Translations under genes and position numbers: made by a program
The notes under the pieces: model-generated
Told to the model about the DNA's origin: nothing
The model's input: only the letters and a program-made list of their open reading frames with translations
The model's database searches: none
Shown here: positions 1 to 7,812 of the stretch, one piece after another
How the letters are laid out: each line of letters opens with the position of its first letter
How positions within the stretch are numbered: position 1 is the first letter of the stretch
Origin: Actinomycetota bacterium
Lineage (GTDB): Bacteria; Actinomycetota; Thermoleophilia; Solirubrobacterales; Solirubrobacteraceae
Direction of reading: 5' to 3'
Length of the DNA stretch: 14,613 nt
NCBI GenBank assembly: GCA_005883905.1
Contig: VAYD01000132.1
Location: forward strand, 1,999 to 16,611

Positions 1-296
1 ACGTCGATCACGCGATCCACTTCGTTGCCCGGCGGCGCGCGCACGATCACGAGCGACCTGCCGTTGTCCTTGGCGGACTGATGGGCCGTGACGAGCGCGC
101 GCACGCCGCTCGAATCCATGAATGCGAGACCGCGCAGGTCGACCACGACGTGCTCCCCCGCCGCCAGGCGTGTCGTCAGGGCTTCCTCGAGCTCCGCGAC
201 GGTCGCCAGGTCGAGCTCGCCCGAAAGGTTCAGGAACGAGCGGTCCCCCTGCTGTACCACGTCGATGGAGAACGGCGGCGGATCGAACTCTCTCAT
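1..296 (-). CDS. STAS-domain anti-sigma factor antagonist (partial, runs off the window)
   Basis: Read on the minus strand from ATG at 296-294, this gives 98 complete codons and then leaves the window. The visible protein starts MREFDPPPFSIDVV and has the STAS pattern: a first beta strand (FLNLSGELDLATV, about residues 21-33), a helix, then VVVDLRGLAFMDSSGVRALV (about 50-69). The DSSG at residues 61-64 is the site where SpoIIAA/RsbV-type antagonists are phosphorylated on serine by their anti-sigma kinase. The family binds the anti-sigma factor when unphosphorylated and so frees a sigma factor; it acts in the cytoplasm. An in-frame TAG five codons upstream supports this start. No convincing Shine-Dalgarno precedes it. 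The gene is divergent from the decarboxylase at 343, with 46 bp between them. The partner kinase and sigma factor are not in view. The family call is firm; the specific pathway is unknown. Confidence 0.88.
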   Translation of the reverse strand, partial: MREFDPPPFSIDVVQQGDRSFLNLSGELDLATVAELEEALTTRLAAGEHVVVDLRGLAFMDSSGVRALVTAHQSAKDNGRSLVIVRAPPGNEVDRVID

Positions 297-342
297 CCAC
301 CCTGAAGCCTATGACACCGGGCGCGGTCTAGAGTCCCGCGCC
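297..342. promoter_or_regulatory. Divergent intergenic gap with a candidate -10 (TAGAGT, 329-334) for the decarboxylase
   Basis: The gap separates the minus-strand STAS gene from the plus-strand decarboxylase. TAGAGT (TAnnnT pattern) lies 8 nt before the GTG at 343, where a -10 box would sit for a transcript starting at or near the start codon. There is no purine-rich Shine-Dalgarno, which fits leaderless translation. No good -35 hexamer is visible, so the promoter call is an inference from position and pattern. Confidence 0.35.
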
Positions 343-1919
343 GTGACCCCGCGCAACGTCCGCACCGCAACCTTCGACTTCCTGCGCGCGCGCGGGATGA
401 CCACGATCTTCGGCAATCCAGGCTCGACCGAGCTGCCGATGCTGCAGCAGTTCCCCTCGGATTTCACCTACGTGCTCGGGCTGCAGGAGGCAACGGTGGT
501 CGGCATGGCCGACGGCTACGCGCAGGCCTCCGGGCGCCCGACGTTCGTGAACCTGCACACTGCGCCCGGCGTCGGCAATGCGATGGGCGCGATCTTCAAC
601 GCGCAGGCGAACAAGGCGCCGCTCGTCATCACGGCCGGCAACCAGACGCGGTCGCTGATGACGCTGCAGGCGAACCTGACGAACCGCGACGCGACGCGGA
701 TGCCGCACCCGCTGGTCAAGTGGAGCTACGAGCCGCCGCGGGCCGAGGACGTGCCGCATGCGATCGCGCGCGCCACGCACCTCGCCACGCTGCCGCCGCG
801 TGGCCCCGTGTTCGTGTCGATCCCGATGGACGACTGGGCCGCCGAGGTGGACGAGCCGGCGGCGGAGCACCAACTCAGCCGGGTCGTGTCGGGCGCCGCC
901 GCGGCGCCGGTCGGCGAGCTGGCGCAGGCGCTGGCGGGCGCCGCGAACCCGGTGATGGTCGCCGGCCCCGACGTCGACGCGGGCGGCGCGTGGGGCGCGG
1001 CCGTCGCGCTCGCCGAGCAGGCCGCGCTGCCGGTCTGGGCGACGCCCGCGCCGGGCGGCGGGCGCATCGGGTTCCCCGAAGGCCACCCGCACTTCCGCGG
1101 CGTGCTGCCGCCCGCGATCGGGCCTGCCTCGGAGACCCTCGCCGGCCACGACCTGATCCTCGTCGTCGGCTCGTCGGTGTTCCCCTACTACCCGAACATC
1201 CCGGGCCCGCTGCTGCCGGAGGGCGCGCGGCTCGTCGTGATCACGAGCGACCCGGACGAGGCGGCGCGCGCGCCGATGGGCGACGCGCTGGTGGCCGACG
1301 TGCGGCTGACGCTCGAGGCGCTGATCGAGGCATTGCCGAGCTCGAACGGGCGCACGCCGCCACAGCCGCTCGATCCGCCGTTCGAGGTCGAGCTGACTGA
1401 CCCGATGAACGCCTCGACGGCGATGCGCGCGCTCGGCGAGGTCTTCCCGGAGAACGGGATCGTGGTGCTCGAGGCGCCGAGCGCGACGCTCGCGCTGCGC
1501 AACCAGCTGCGCCTGTCCAAGCCGGGCTCGTACTACTTCGGCGCGGGCGGCGGCCTGGGCTTCGGGCTGAGCGCCGCGGTCGGCGTGCAGATGGCGCAGC
1601 CGGACCGCCCGACGGTGTGCGTGGTCGGCGAGGGCAGCGCACAGTACGCGATCCAGGCGCTGTGGAGCGCCGCCGCCTACGACGTCCCGCTGACCGTGCT
1701 CGTGCTGCGCAACGAGGAGTACGCGATCCTGAAGTGGTTCTCGATGCTGGAGAACGTGGAAGCAGCGCCGGGCCTGGACCTGCCGAAGCTCGACGTCAGC
1801 GGCGTCGCGGAGGCGTGGAGAATCGCGACGAGCTGACGAGCGCGCTGCGCGACGCGATCTCCTCCGGCGGCCCCGAGGTGGTCGAGGTGCAGGTGGCGCC
1901 CGGGATGACGCTCGGCTGA
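343..1919 (+). pseudogene. mdlC: Benzoylformate decarboxylase-like ThDP enzyme, frameshifted near the C-terminus
   Basis: The family decarboxylates phenylglyoxylate to benzaldehyde with ThDP and Mg2+. The GTG at 343 gives VTPRNVRTATFDFLRARG, then FGNPGSTELP with Ser28, LQEA with Glu49 and NLHTAPGVGNAMG with His72. These match Ser26, Glu47 and His70 of the Pseudomonas putida enzyme with a constant offset of two. The cofactor motif is GEGS (429-432) with Asn457. Two positions differ from the classical enzyme: Glu430 for the Mg2+-binding Asp, and Tyr283 (PYYPN) for the active-site His281. The open frame stops at 1836 (497 codons). The expected tail (ENRDELTSALRDAISSGGP) continues in another frame and ends at TGA 1917-1919, overlapping the ATG of the next gene. 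Roughly seven family residues (a YGVxAxR-like stretch) are missing at the junction, about 1813-1818, so a deletion of 3n+1 bases is likely. It is either a real inactivating mutation or an assembly error. An upstream ATG at 88 was rejected because it overlaps the STAS gene. Confidence 0.82.
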
Positions 1920-4759
1920 TGGACCTGCTGGCGCCGGACGTGCGGCGGATCGGCCTGCCGGAGGGCTCGGAGCCCGCCGACGACCGCGTGCCCGCGGCGC
2001 TGGCGGGCGGCACGCCGGAGCCGCTGCGCTCGCAGCTGATCGCGGAGTTCGGGACCGACCGCGTGCACGCGCGCATTTCGGACCTCGTCCGCTACGCCTC
2101 CGACGCGAGCCCGTACCGGCTCCTGCCGCAGGCCGTGATCGAGGCCCACGACGCCGGCGACGTGGCGAAGGCGTTCGCGTTCGGCCGCCGCAACGGGATC
2201 CCGGTGACGCTGCGCAGCGGCGGCACGTCGCTCAACGGCCAGGGTCAGGGCGCCGGCCTGCTCGTCGACGTGCGCAAGCACTTCCGCGGCGTGCGCGCCG
2301 AGGAAGACGGCCTTCGCGCGCGCGTGAAACCAGGCACGGTCGTCGGCCACGCCAACCGGCTGCTGCGCCGGCACGGGCGCAAGCTCGGCCCGGACCCGGC
2401 GTCGACCGACGTCGCGACCGTCGGCGGCGTCATCGCCAACAACTCCGGCGGCATGCGCTGCGGGACCTGGGCCGACGCCTACTCGACCGTGCGCTCGATG
2501 ACGCTGGTGCTGCCGTCGGGCACCGTCATCGACACCGCAGCGCCCGACGCCGAGGTCCAGCTCACGCGCGACGAACCCGAGCTGGCGGCGGGCCTGCTCG
2601 CGATCCGCGACGAGCTGCGCGCCGACACCGCGCTGGCCGAGCGCGTGCGGCGCAAGTTCGAGATCAAGAACACGATGGGCTACCGGCTGTGTGCGTTCCT
2701 CGACGCAGACACGCCGCTCGAGATCCTGCGCCGGCTCGTCATCGGCAGCGAGGGCACGCTGGCGTTCATCGCCGAGGCCGTCTTCGAGACCGTGCCGGTG
2801 CCGGCGCGCACGTCGATCTCGTGGCTGCACTTCGCCGACGTCGAGACCGCTAGCGAGCCGGTGGACGCGCTGGTCGCGGCGGGCGCGACAGCGGTGGAGC
2901 TGATGGGCGCGCCCGCGCTGATGGTCGCGGCGCACTCGATCGACGGGACTGACAAGACGTGGCTCGAGCTGCCACCGGAGTCGGCAGCGCTGCTCGTCGA
3001 GTTCGGCGCCGCCGACGATGCGGCGCTCGACGAGCGGGTCGCGCGCGCGGGCGCGATCCTCGAGGGGATCGAGCTGCTGCGCCCGGCGAACTGGGCCCGC
3101 GACGCCGAGGCGATCGAAGTCGCGTGGCAGGTGCGCGAGGGCATGTTCGGCCTGGTCGGCCGGCTGCGGCCGCCCGGCACGTCGCTGATCATCGAGGACG
3201 TCTGCGTGCCGCCGGCGAGGATCGCGGAGTGCGTGCGCGACGTGCAGGCGCTGCTCGGCAAGCACGGGTTCCTGCCGGGTGTCGCCGGCCACGCGTCGGC
3301 GGGCAACCTGCACTTCATGCTCACGCCGGTGCTCGGCGATCCCGCGGACGTCGAGCGTTACGACGCGTTCATCAACGACCTGATCGAGCTGATCACCGAG
3401 ACCTACGACGGCTCGCTCAAGGCCGAGCACGGGACCGGCCGCAACATGGCGCCGTTCGTTGAGCGCGAGTGGGGCGCGAAGGCGACCGACATGATGTGGC
3501 GGGTCAAGGCGCTGTGCGACCCCGACGGCGTGCTGAACCCGGGCGTCGTGCTGAACCGCGACCCGGAGGTCCACCTGAAGGACCTGCAGTCGACGCCGCC
3601 GATCGAGGAGGAGGCGACGACCTGCGTAGAGTGCGGGTTCTGCGAGCCGGTGTGCCCGTCGCGCTGGCTGACGACGACGCCGCGCCAGCGGATCGTGCTG
3701 CGCCGCGAGATGGCGCGCCAGCCCGCGGGCTCGCCGGTGACCGCGGCGCTTATGGAGGAGTACGAGTACGACGCGCTCGAGACGTGCGCCGCCGACGGCT
3801 CGTGCCGCCTCGTCTGCCCGCTCGGGATCGACACGGGCAAGATGGTCAAGGAGCTCCGGGCGCGCCAGCACACGCCACTCGCGGAGAAGGCCGCGGCGCG
3901 CATGGCCGCCCACTGGCAGACCGTCGAGCGCGCGAGCCGTGCGGGCCTGCGCGCGCCGGCGGTGGGCCGGGCCGCCTCGCGTGCGGTGCGTACGCTCCTG
4001 GCCGACGAGCTCGTCCCCGAACTGCCACGCGACGCACCGCCGCCGGCGCCGCCGCTGCCGGCGACGGTGCGCGATGGCGCGGCGGCCGTGTACCTGCCCG
4101 CCTGCATCAACCGGATCTTCGGCCCGTCGCTGCCCGAAGCGATGGTGCGTGTGAGCGCCCGCGCCGGCATGCCGGTCTGGATCCCCGACGACGTCGCGGG
4201 CCACTGCTGCGGCGTGCCGTTCGGCTCGAAGGGCTACGCGGCGGCCGAGGAGGCGATGCGCGCCCGCACGATCGAGGCGATCGAGCGCTGGACCGACGGC
4301 GGCACGCTGCCGGTCGTGATCGACGCGAACTCGTGCACGCAGGCACTGCGTGTCACTGAGGGGTCAGACCCCTCAGTGACAGTGCTGGACGCCATCGAGT
4401 GGGTCCAGCTCCTGCTGCCGAAGCTCAACGTCCGCCGCAAGGTCGGCTCGGTGGCCGTGCACCCGACGTGCTCGGCGCGCCACATGGGACTGCTGCACCG
4501 GCTCGAGGAGGTCGCCGCCGCGCTGGCCGACGAGGTCGTCGTGCCCGCCGCCGCGACGTGCTGCGGGTTCGCAGGCGACCGCGGGATGCTGCACCCCGAG
4601 CTGACGGCCGCCGCCACCGCCGACGAGGCCGCCGAGCTCGCAGGGCGGTCGTTCGACGCGCACGTCTGCGGCAACCGCACCTGCGAGATCGGGCTGACCG
4701 AGGCGACGGGCAAGCCGTACGCCTCGTTCGTCCACCTGCTCGATCAACTCACGAGCTGA
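1919..4759 (+). CDS. FAD-linked and Fe-S/CCG-domain 2-hydroxyacid dehydrogenase (GlcD-GlpC fusion type)
   Basis: 946 residues. The N-terminal half is a PCMH-type FAD-binding domain (about 65-210), with RSGGTSLNGQ at 99-108 and TVGGVIANNSGGMRCG at 168-183. A FAD-oxidase C-terminal domain follows (about 240-550), including GHASAGNLH with His458 and His465. Next come two 4Fe-4S motifs, CVECGFCEPVCP (Cys569, 572, 575, 579) and CAADGSCRLVCP (Cys623, 629, 633). Two GlpC-like CCG domains close the protein (HCCG at 762-765; TCCG with Cys881-882). This architecture is known in D-lactate and D-2-hydroxyglutarate dehydrogenases that pass electrons from FAD through Fe-S clusters to the quinone pool. The start overlaps the decarboxylase stop (TGATG), implying one operon. 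A mandelate-type substrate, giving the keto acid the decarboxylase would use, is a context inference; lactate or 2-hydroxyglutarate remain possible. The last 16 bp overlap the convergent dehydrogenase gene. A perfect palindrome encodes residues 812-821. Confidence 0.9.
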   Translation: MDLLAPDVRRIGLPEGSEPADDRVPAALAGGTPEPLRSQLIAEFGTDRVHARISDLVRYASDASPYRLLPQAVIEAHDAGDVAKAFAFGRRNGIPVTLRSGGTSLNGQGQGAGLLVDVRKHFRGVRAEEDGLRARVKPGTVVGHANRLLRRHGRKLGPDPASTDVATVGGVIANNSGGMRCGTWADAYSTVRSMTLVLPSGTVIDTAAPDAEVQLTRDEPELAAGLLAIRDELRADTALAERVRRKFEIKNTMGYRLCAFLDADTPLEILRRLVIGSEGTLAFIAEAVFETVPVPARTSISWLHFADVETASEPVDALVAAGATAVELMGAPALMVAAHSIDGTDKTWLELPPESAALLVEFGAADDAALDERVARAGAILEGIELLRPANWARDAEAIEVAWQVREGMFGLVGRLRPPGTSLIIEDVCVPPARIAECVRDVQALLGKHGFLPGVAGHASAGNLHFMLTPVLGDPADVERYDAFINDLIELITETYDGSLKAEHGTGRNMAPFVEREWGAKATDMMWRVKALCDPDGVLNPGVVLNRDPEVHLKDLQSTPPIEEEATTCVECGFCEPVCPSRWLTTTPRQRIVLRREMARQPAGSPVTAALMEEYEYDALETCAADGSCRLVCPLGIDTGKMVKELRARQHTPLAEKAAARMAAHWQTVERASRAGLRAPAVGRAASRAVRTLLADELVPELPRDAPPPAPPLPATVRDGAAAVYLPACINRIFGPSLPEAMVRVSARAGMPVWIPDDVAGHCCGVPFGSKGYAAAEEAMRARTIEAIERWTDGGTLPVVIDANSCTQALRVTEGSDPSVTVLDAIEWVQLLLPKLNVRRKVGSVAVHPTCSARHMGLLHRLEEVAAALADEVVVPAAATCCGFAGDRGMLHPELTAAATADEAAELAGRSFDAHVCGNRTCEIGLTEATGKPYASFVHLLDQLTS
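4351..4381. repeat. Perfect 31-bp palindrome inside the FAD/Fe-S dehydrogenase gene
   Basis: The arms TGTCACTGAGGGGTC (4351-4365) and GACCCCTCAGTGACA (4367-4381) are exact reverse complements around a single A at 4366. The element stays in frame and encodes VTEGSDPSVT between the two CCG domains. Its core GGGGTCAGACCCC differs by one base from GGGGACAGACCCC in the intergenic hairpin at 11164-11176. Perfect 15-bp arms are not expected by chance in coding sequence. This suggests a REP-like or small mobile palindrome inserted in frame, but the insertion itself is inferred. No transposase is nearby. Confidence 0.75.
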
Positions 4760-5658
4760 CCGGCGACGCCGAGATCGCCCTCGGACCGTCCGGCCGCGTC
4801 CGCCTCCGCGATCGCGGCCGCCAGCTCCGGGCTGCCCATCAGCCGCTTCTCGGCGAGCGGCTGCAAGATCCCCCGCAGTGCGAGGAAGCCGCCGACGAAG
4901 CGCGGCGCCCACGTGCGGGCCAGGCGCTTGTCGACCGCGCGCTCGATCGCATCCACGGCCTTGCCGACCGGCACCGGCGTGCGGATGAACGCCGGCATGT
5001 TGCCCTGCAGCGTCTGCGTGGAGCTCTGCGCGAACGATGCGCGGACGAGGTCGGTGTCGATGAAGCCGAAGTACGCGCAGCCGGCGCGCGCGCCGGTGGT
5101 CGACAGCTCCACGCGCAGCGTGTCGGTCAACGCCTCCACGCCGGCCTTCGAGGCGGTGTACGGCCCCGTCAGGGGCGCGTGGCTCGCCGCCGCCAGCGAG
5201 GCGACGTTCAGCAGGTAGCCCTTGCGCTGCACGATCTGCGGCAGCACCGCCAGGTCGGTGCGCAGCACGCCGAAGAGGTTCACCTCCAGGGTGTGCTCGA
5301 TCCGGTCCGGATCCGCGCCGAGGAGCGAGCCGGTCGTGTGGATGCCCGCGTTGGCGATCGCGACGTCGATGCCGCCGAACCGCTCCACTGCGCCCGCCAC
5401 CGCCGCGTCGAGCGCCGCGCGGTCGGTCACGTCGGCCTCGAAGAACGCGGCGCGGTCGCCCAGGCGCGCCGCGAGCGCCTCGAGCCGCTCGGGCTCGAGT
5501 CCGACGAGCGCGACATTGTCACCACGCGCATGCAGGCGCTCGGCCGTCGCGGCGCCGATGCCGCGCGCAGCGCCGGTGATGAAGAGGGTGCTGCGCCCTG
5601 CGGACTGCCTCGCCGGGCTCGTCTCGCCGTTGTGGGCGGACCCGCGGTGGGGCCTCAT
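4744..5658 (-). CDS. Short-chain dehydrogenase/reductase (SDR), 304 aa
   Basis: A classical SDR that probably interconverts an alcohol and a ketone with NAD(P). Visible motifs are TGAARGIG (28-35, dinucleotide binding), NAG (103-105), Asn127 in EVNLFG, and the catalytic Ser154, Tyr167 and Lys171 (YTASK). The tail from about residue 230 (TPVPVGKAVDAIERAV) is typical of SDRs with a C-terminal extension, and there is an extra N-terminal stretch of about 22 residues. The ATG at 5658 shares ATGA with the stop of the monooxygenase upstream and follows a strong Shine-Dalgarno, so the two are translationally coupled. With a Baeyer-Villiger enzyme the obvious role is to oxidise a secondary alcohol to the ketone substrate. 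That is inference; the true substrate is unknown. Its stop lies inside the last codons of the convergent FAD/Fe-S gene. Confidence 0.92.
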   Translation of the reverse strand: MRPHRGSAHNGETSPARQSAGRSTLFITGAARGIGAATAERLHARGDNVALVGLEPERLEALAARLGDRAAFFEADVTDRAALDAAVAGAVERFGGIDVAIANAGIHTTGSLLGADPDRIEHTLEVNLFGVLRTDLAVLPQIVQRKGYLLNVASLAAASHAPLTGPYTASKAGVEALTDTLRVELSTTGARAGCAYFGFIDTDLVRASFAQSSTQTLQGNMPAFIRTPVPVGKAVDAIERAVDKRLARTWAPRFVGGFLALRGILQPLAEKRLMGSPELAAAIAEADAAGRSEGDLGVAGQLVS

Positions 5659-7136
5659 GCGAGCACCTCCTCGCGCACCGGCGCGGTGCGCAGCTCGTAG
5701 TGCTCGCGGTCGAACGACTTCGTCAGCTCGCGGAACTTGAACGTGAAGCCCGGCCACAGCGTCGTGTTGCGCCCGTGCTTGTCGATGTACCAGGAGGCGC
5801 AGCCGCCGGCTGTCCACACCGTCCCCTGCATCGCGCGCTGGACGCGCTCGTTGTAGCGCTCCTGCGCGCCGGCGTCGACCACGCAGCTGTGTGCGCCCTC
5901 GCGGCGCATCGTCGCCAGCGCGTCGACGACGTAGTTCAGCTGGCTCTCGATCATGTAGACGATCGAGTTGTGGCCGAGGCCGGTGTTCGGCCCGACGAGG
6001 TGGAAGTAGTTCGGGAAGCCGGTGACCGTCGTGCCGCAGTGGGCCTGCATCGAGCCCTCCCAGTGCTCGGCGAGCGAGCGGCCGTCGGCGCCGCGCACGC
6101 GCTGCGCCATCGGCGAGTCGGTCACGTAGAAGCCGGTGCCGAGGATGATCGTGTCGACCTCGCGCTGCGTCCCGTCGGCGGCGGCGACGACGTTGCCGCG
6201 CACCTCGCTCAGGCCCGACGCCACGAGGTCGACGTTCGGCTCGTCCAGCGACGGCAGGTAGTCGCCGGAGATCAGGATGCGCTTGCAGCCGATCGTGTAG
6301 CTCGGCGTGACCTTGCGGCGCAGCTCCGGGTCGGAGATCGCCTTTCGGATGTAGCGCTTGGCGAGCAGCTGGAGGCCCTTCAACAGGCGCGGCTCGCCGG
6401 CCATCCCGATCACCATCGACTCGCGCGACCAGTAGATCCCCGCGCGCGCCAGGCGCTGCGTGAACGGCAGGTGCTTGAAGAGCGACTTCTCGGCGCGCGT
6501 GAACTCGCGGTCGAAGCGCGGCATCACCCACGGCGCCGTGCGCTGGAACAGGTGCAGCTCCTTGACCCGCGGCTGGATCTGCGGCACGAACTGGATCGCC
6601 GACGCGCCGGTGCCGATCACCGCCACGCGTTCGCCCGTGAGGTCGTGGTCGTGGTTCCACTGCGCGCTGTGGAAGATCGTCCCGGGGAAGTCCGCGATCC
6701 CGGGGACGTCCGGGAGCCTGGGCTCGGCGAGGCCGCCGAAGCCGGCGATGAGCACGCGCGCGGTGAGGTCGCCCGCGGCGGTCTCGATCTCCCACAGGCC
6801 GCGGTCCTCGTTCCAGGCGGCGTCGAGCAGCTCGGCGCCGAACCGCGTGTTGGCCGTCACGCCGTGCTCGTCGGCGACGCGCCGCAGGTAGGCCCAGATC
6901 TCGGGCTGCTGCGAGAACGAGCGCGTCCACTCCGGGTTCGGCGCGAACGAGAAGCTGTAGAGATGGGAAGGCACATCGCAGGCGCATCCCGGGTAGGAGT
7001 TGTCGCGCCAGGTGCCGCCGACGTCGCTGGCGCGCTCGAGGACGACGTAGTCCTCGAAACCAGCTCGTTGCAGGCGAATCGCGGCGCCGATCCCTGCGAA
7101 ACCGCTGCCGATGATCGCGATGTCGGTTACGGTCAC
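5655..7136 (-). CDS. Baeyer-Villiger-type flavin monooxygenase, 493 aa
   Basis: A FAD- and NADPH-dependent class B monooxygenase that inserts oxygen next to a ketone to form an ester or lactone. Residues 8-15 hold the first Rossmann motif (IGSGFAG). GGTWRDNSYPGCACDVPSHLYSFSF follows at about 40-64 and is typical of the family. The fingerprint FPGTIFHSAQW (150-160) fits FxGxxxHxxxW, though the next residue is Asn rather than the usual Pro or Asp. The second Rossmann motif is GTGASA (175-180). Length is near the lower end for type I BVMOs. The GTG at 7136 is the only plausible start: the glycine motif begins ten codons in, and the next in-frame upstream feature is a stop. No Shine-Dalgarno precedes it. 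A TAGTGT box 7 nt upstream suggests a leaderless mRNA, and the start codon itself lies inside the putative TetR operator. It is coupled to the SDR downstream. Substrate unknown. Confidence 0.92.
   Translation of the reverse strand: MTVTDIAIIGSGFAGIGAAIRLQRAGFEDYVVLERASDVGGTWRDNSYPGCACDVPSHLYSFSFAPNPEWTRSFSQQPEIWAYLRRVADEHGVTANTRFGAELLDAAWNEDRGLWEIETAAGDLTARVLIAGFGGLAEPRLPDVPGIADFPGTIFHSAQWNHDHDLTGERVAVIGTGASAIQFVPQIQPRVKELHLFQRTAPWVMPRFDREFTRAEKSLFKHLPFTQRLARAGIYWSRESMVIGMAGEPRLLKGLQLLAKRYIRKAISDPELRRKVTPSYTIGCKRILISGDYLPSLDEPNVDLVASGLSEVRGNVVAAADGTQREVDTIILGTGFYVTDSPMAQRVRGADGRSLAEHWEGSMQAHCGTTVTGFPNYFHLVGPNTGLGHNSIVYMIESQLNYVVDALATMRREGAHSCVVDAGAQERYNERVQRAMQGTVWTAGGCASWYIDKHGRNTTLWPGFTFKFRELTKSFDREHYELRTAPVREEVLA
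5664..5671 (-). promoter_or_regulatory. Strong Shine-Dalgarno AGGAGGTG for the SDR gene
   Basis: On the minus strand AGGAGGTG sits 5 nt before the ATG at 5658, within the last codons of the monooxygenase. It fixes the SDR start and shows that this gene, unlike several others here, has its own canonical ribosome site despite the coupling overlap. Confidence 0.8.
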
Positions 7137-7157
7137 GTAACCTACACTACTGTAACC
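7125..7157. promoter_or_regulatory. Putative TetR-family operator between the monooxygenase and tetR (copy A)
   Basis: This 33-bp element is the reverse complement of the one at 7813-7845 with 28 of 33 positions identical. It contains a palindrome, GGTTACG-gtca-CGTAACC (7125-7142), and a second GTAACC at 7152-7157, repeated 15 bp from the first. It overlaps the first four codons of the monooxygenase and the likely -10 regions of both divergent genes, so a bound protein should block both. The identity of the binding protein (the adjacent TetR) is inferred from position. Confidence 0.72.
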
Positions 7158-7167
7158 TAGGTGTCAG

Positions 7168-7794
7168 ATGGCGCTGGCGAGATCACCCCGCATGCGAGCC
7201 GCGGAGCGGCGCGAGCAGCTGCTCGACGTGACGCTCGACCTCGTCGTCGACCGCGGCTTCCACGTCCTCACGATCGAGGCCGTCGCCCAGGCCGCCGGCG
7301 TCACGCGGCCGATCGTCTACAAGCAGTTCGCGGACATGCCAGGGCTCGTCAAGGCGCTGATCGACCGCGAGGAGGACCGCGCGATCTCGCAGCTCGCGCG
7401 CGCGATCCCGAACATCCCGGGCGATCGCGATCCTGACGACCTGCTGGTCGAGGGCCTACAGCGCTACCTCGAGGCCGTGCACGAGGCGCCGAAGACCTGG
7501 CGGCTGATCCTGCTGCCACCCGAGGGCGTGCCCGCCGTCTTCCACGAGCGCACCAACCGCACGCGGCGTAACGTGCTGCGCCAGCTCGAGAAGCTCGCCT
7601 CGTGGGGCATCGAGCGCCGCGGCGGCCCCAAGGGACTCGACTCCGAGCTGTTCGCGCGGCTGCTGATGGAGATGGCCGAGGACAGCGCCCGCCTGATCCT
7701 GACGCAGCCCGACCGGTTCACGATCGAACGGATCGTGTCGTTCGCCAAGACGCTCATGGGCGCGGTCCAGCGGGCGCCGGCGAACGAGAAGTGA
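7168..7794 (+). CDS. TetR/AcrR-family transcriptional regulator, 208 aa
   Basis: The N-terminus has the TetR DNA-binding layout: RAAERREQLLDVTLDLVVDRG (10-30, helix 1), then TIEAVAQAAGVTRPIVYKQFAD (about 35-56), the helix-turn-helix with its characteristic xVYxxF ending. The remaining 150 residues are a helical ligand/dimer domain with no recognisable specificity. The ATG at 7168 is preceded by a weak AGGTG four bases upstream and by a TAACCT box 9 nt upstream. A GTG at 7161 would be in a different frame. The gene is divergent from the monooxygenase over a 31-bp gap filled by a candidate operator, and a second copy of that operator follows its stop. Most such regulators are ligand-released repressors of neighbouring catabolic genes, so autoregulation plus control of both flanking operons is likely but inferred. 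Confidence 0.93.
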   Translation: MALARSPRMRAAERREQLLDVTLDLVVDRGFHVLTIEAVAQAAGVTRPIVYKQFADMPGLVKALIDREEDRAISQLARAIPNIPGDRDPDDLLVEGLQRYLEAVHEAPKTWRLILLPPEGVPAVFHERTNRTRRNVLRQLEKLASWGIERRGGPKGLDSELFARLLMEMAEDSARLILTQPDRFTIERIVSFAKTLMGAVQRAPANEK

Positions 7795-7812
7795 CGCAGG
7801 CGTAACACCCGA

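Noticed and set aside
88..342. N-terminal extension of the decarboxylase from an upstream ATG
   Set aside because: It would overlap the STAS gene on the other strand and adds 85 residues of low-complexity sequence with no counterpart in the family; GTG 343 matches the family N-terminus.
328..2076. Long minus-strand open frame opposite the decarboxylase
   Set aside because: Arg-rich, repetitive translation without domains; a shadow of the GC-biased plus-strand gene, which has clear ThDP-enzyme motifs.
1796..4204. 802-codon minus-strand open frame opposite the FAD/Fe-S gene
   Set aside because: Composition (Arg/His/Ala-rich) is that of antisense GC-rich DNA; the plus strand carries continuous conserved motifs.
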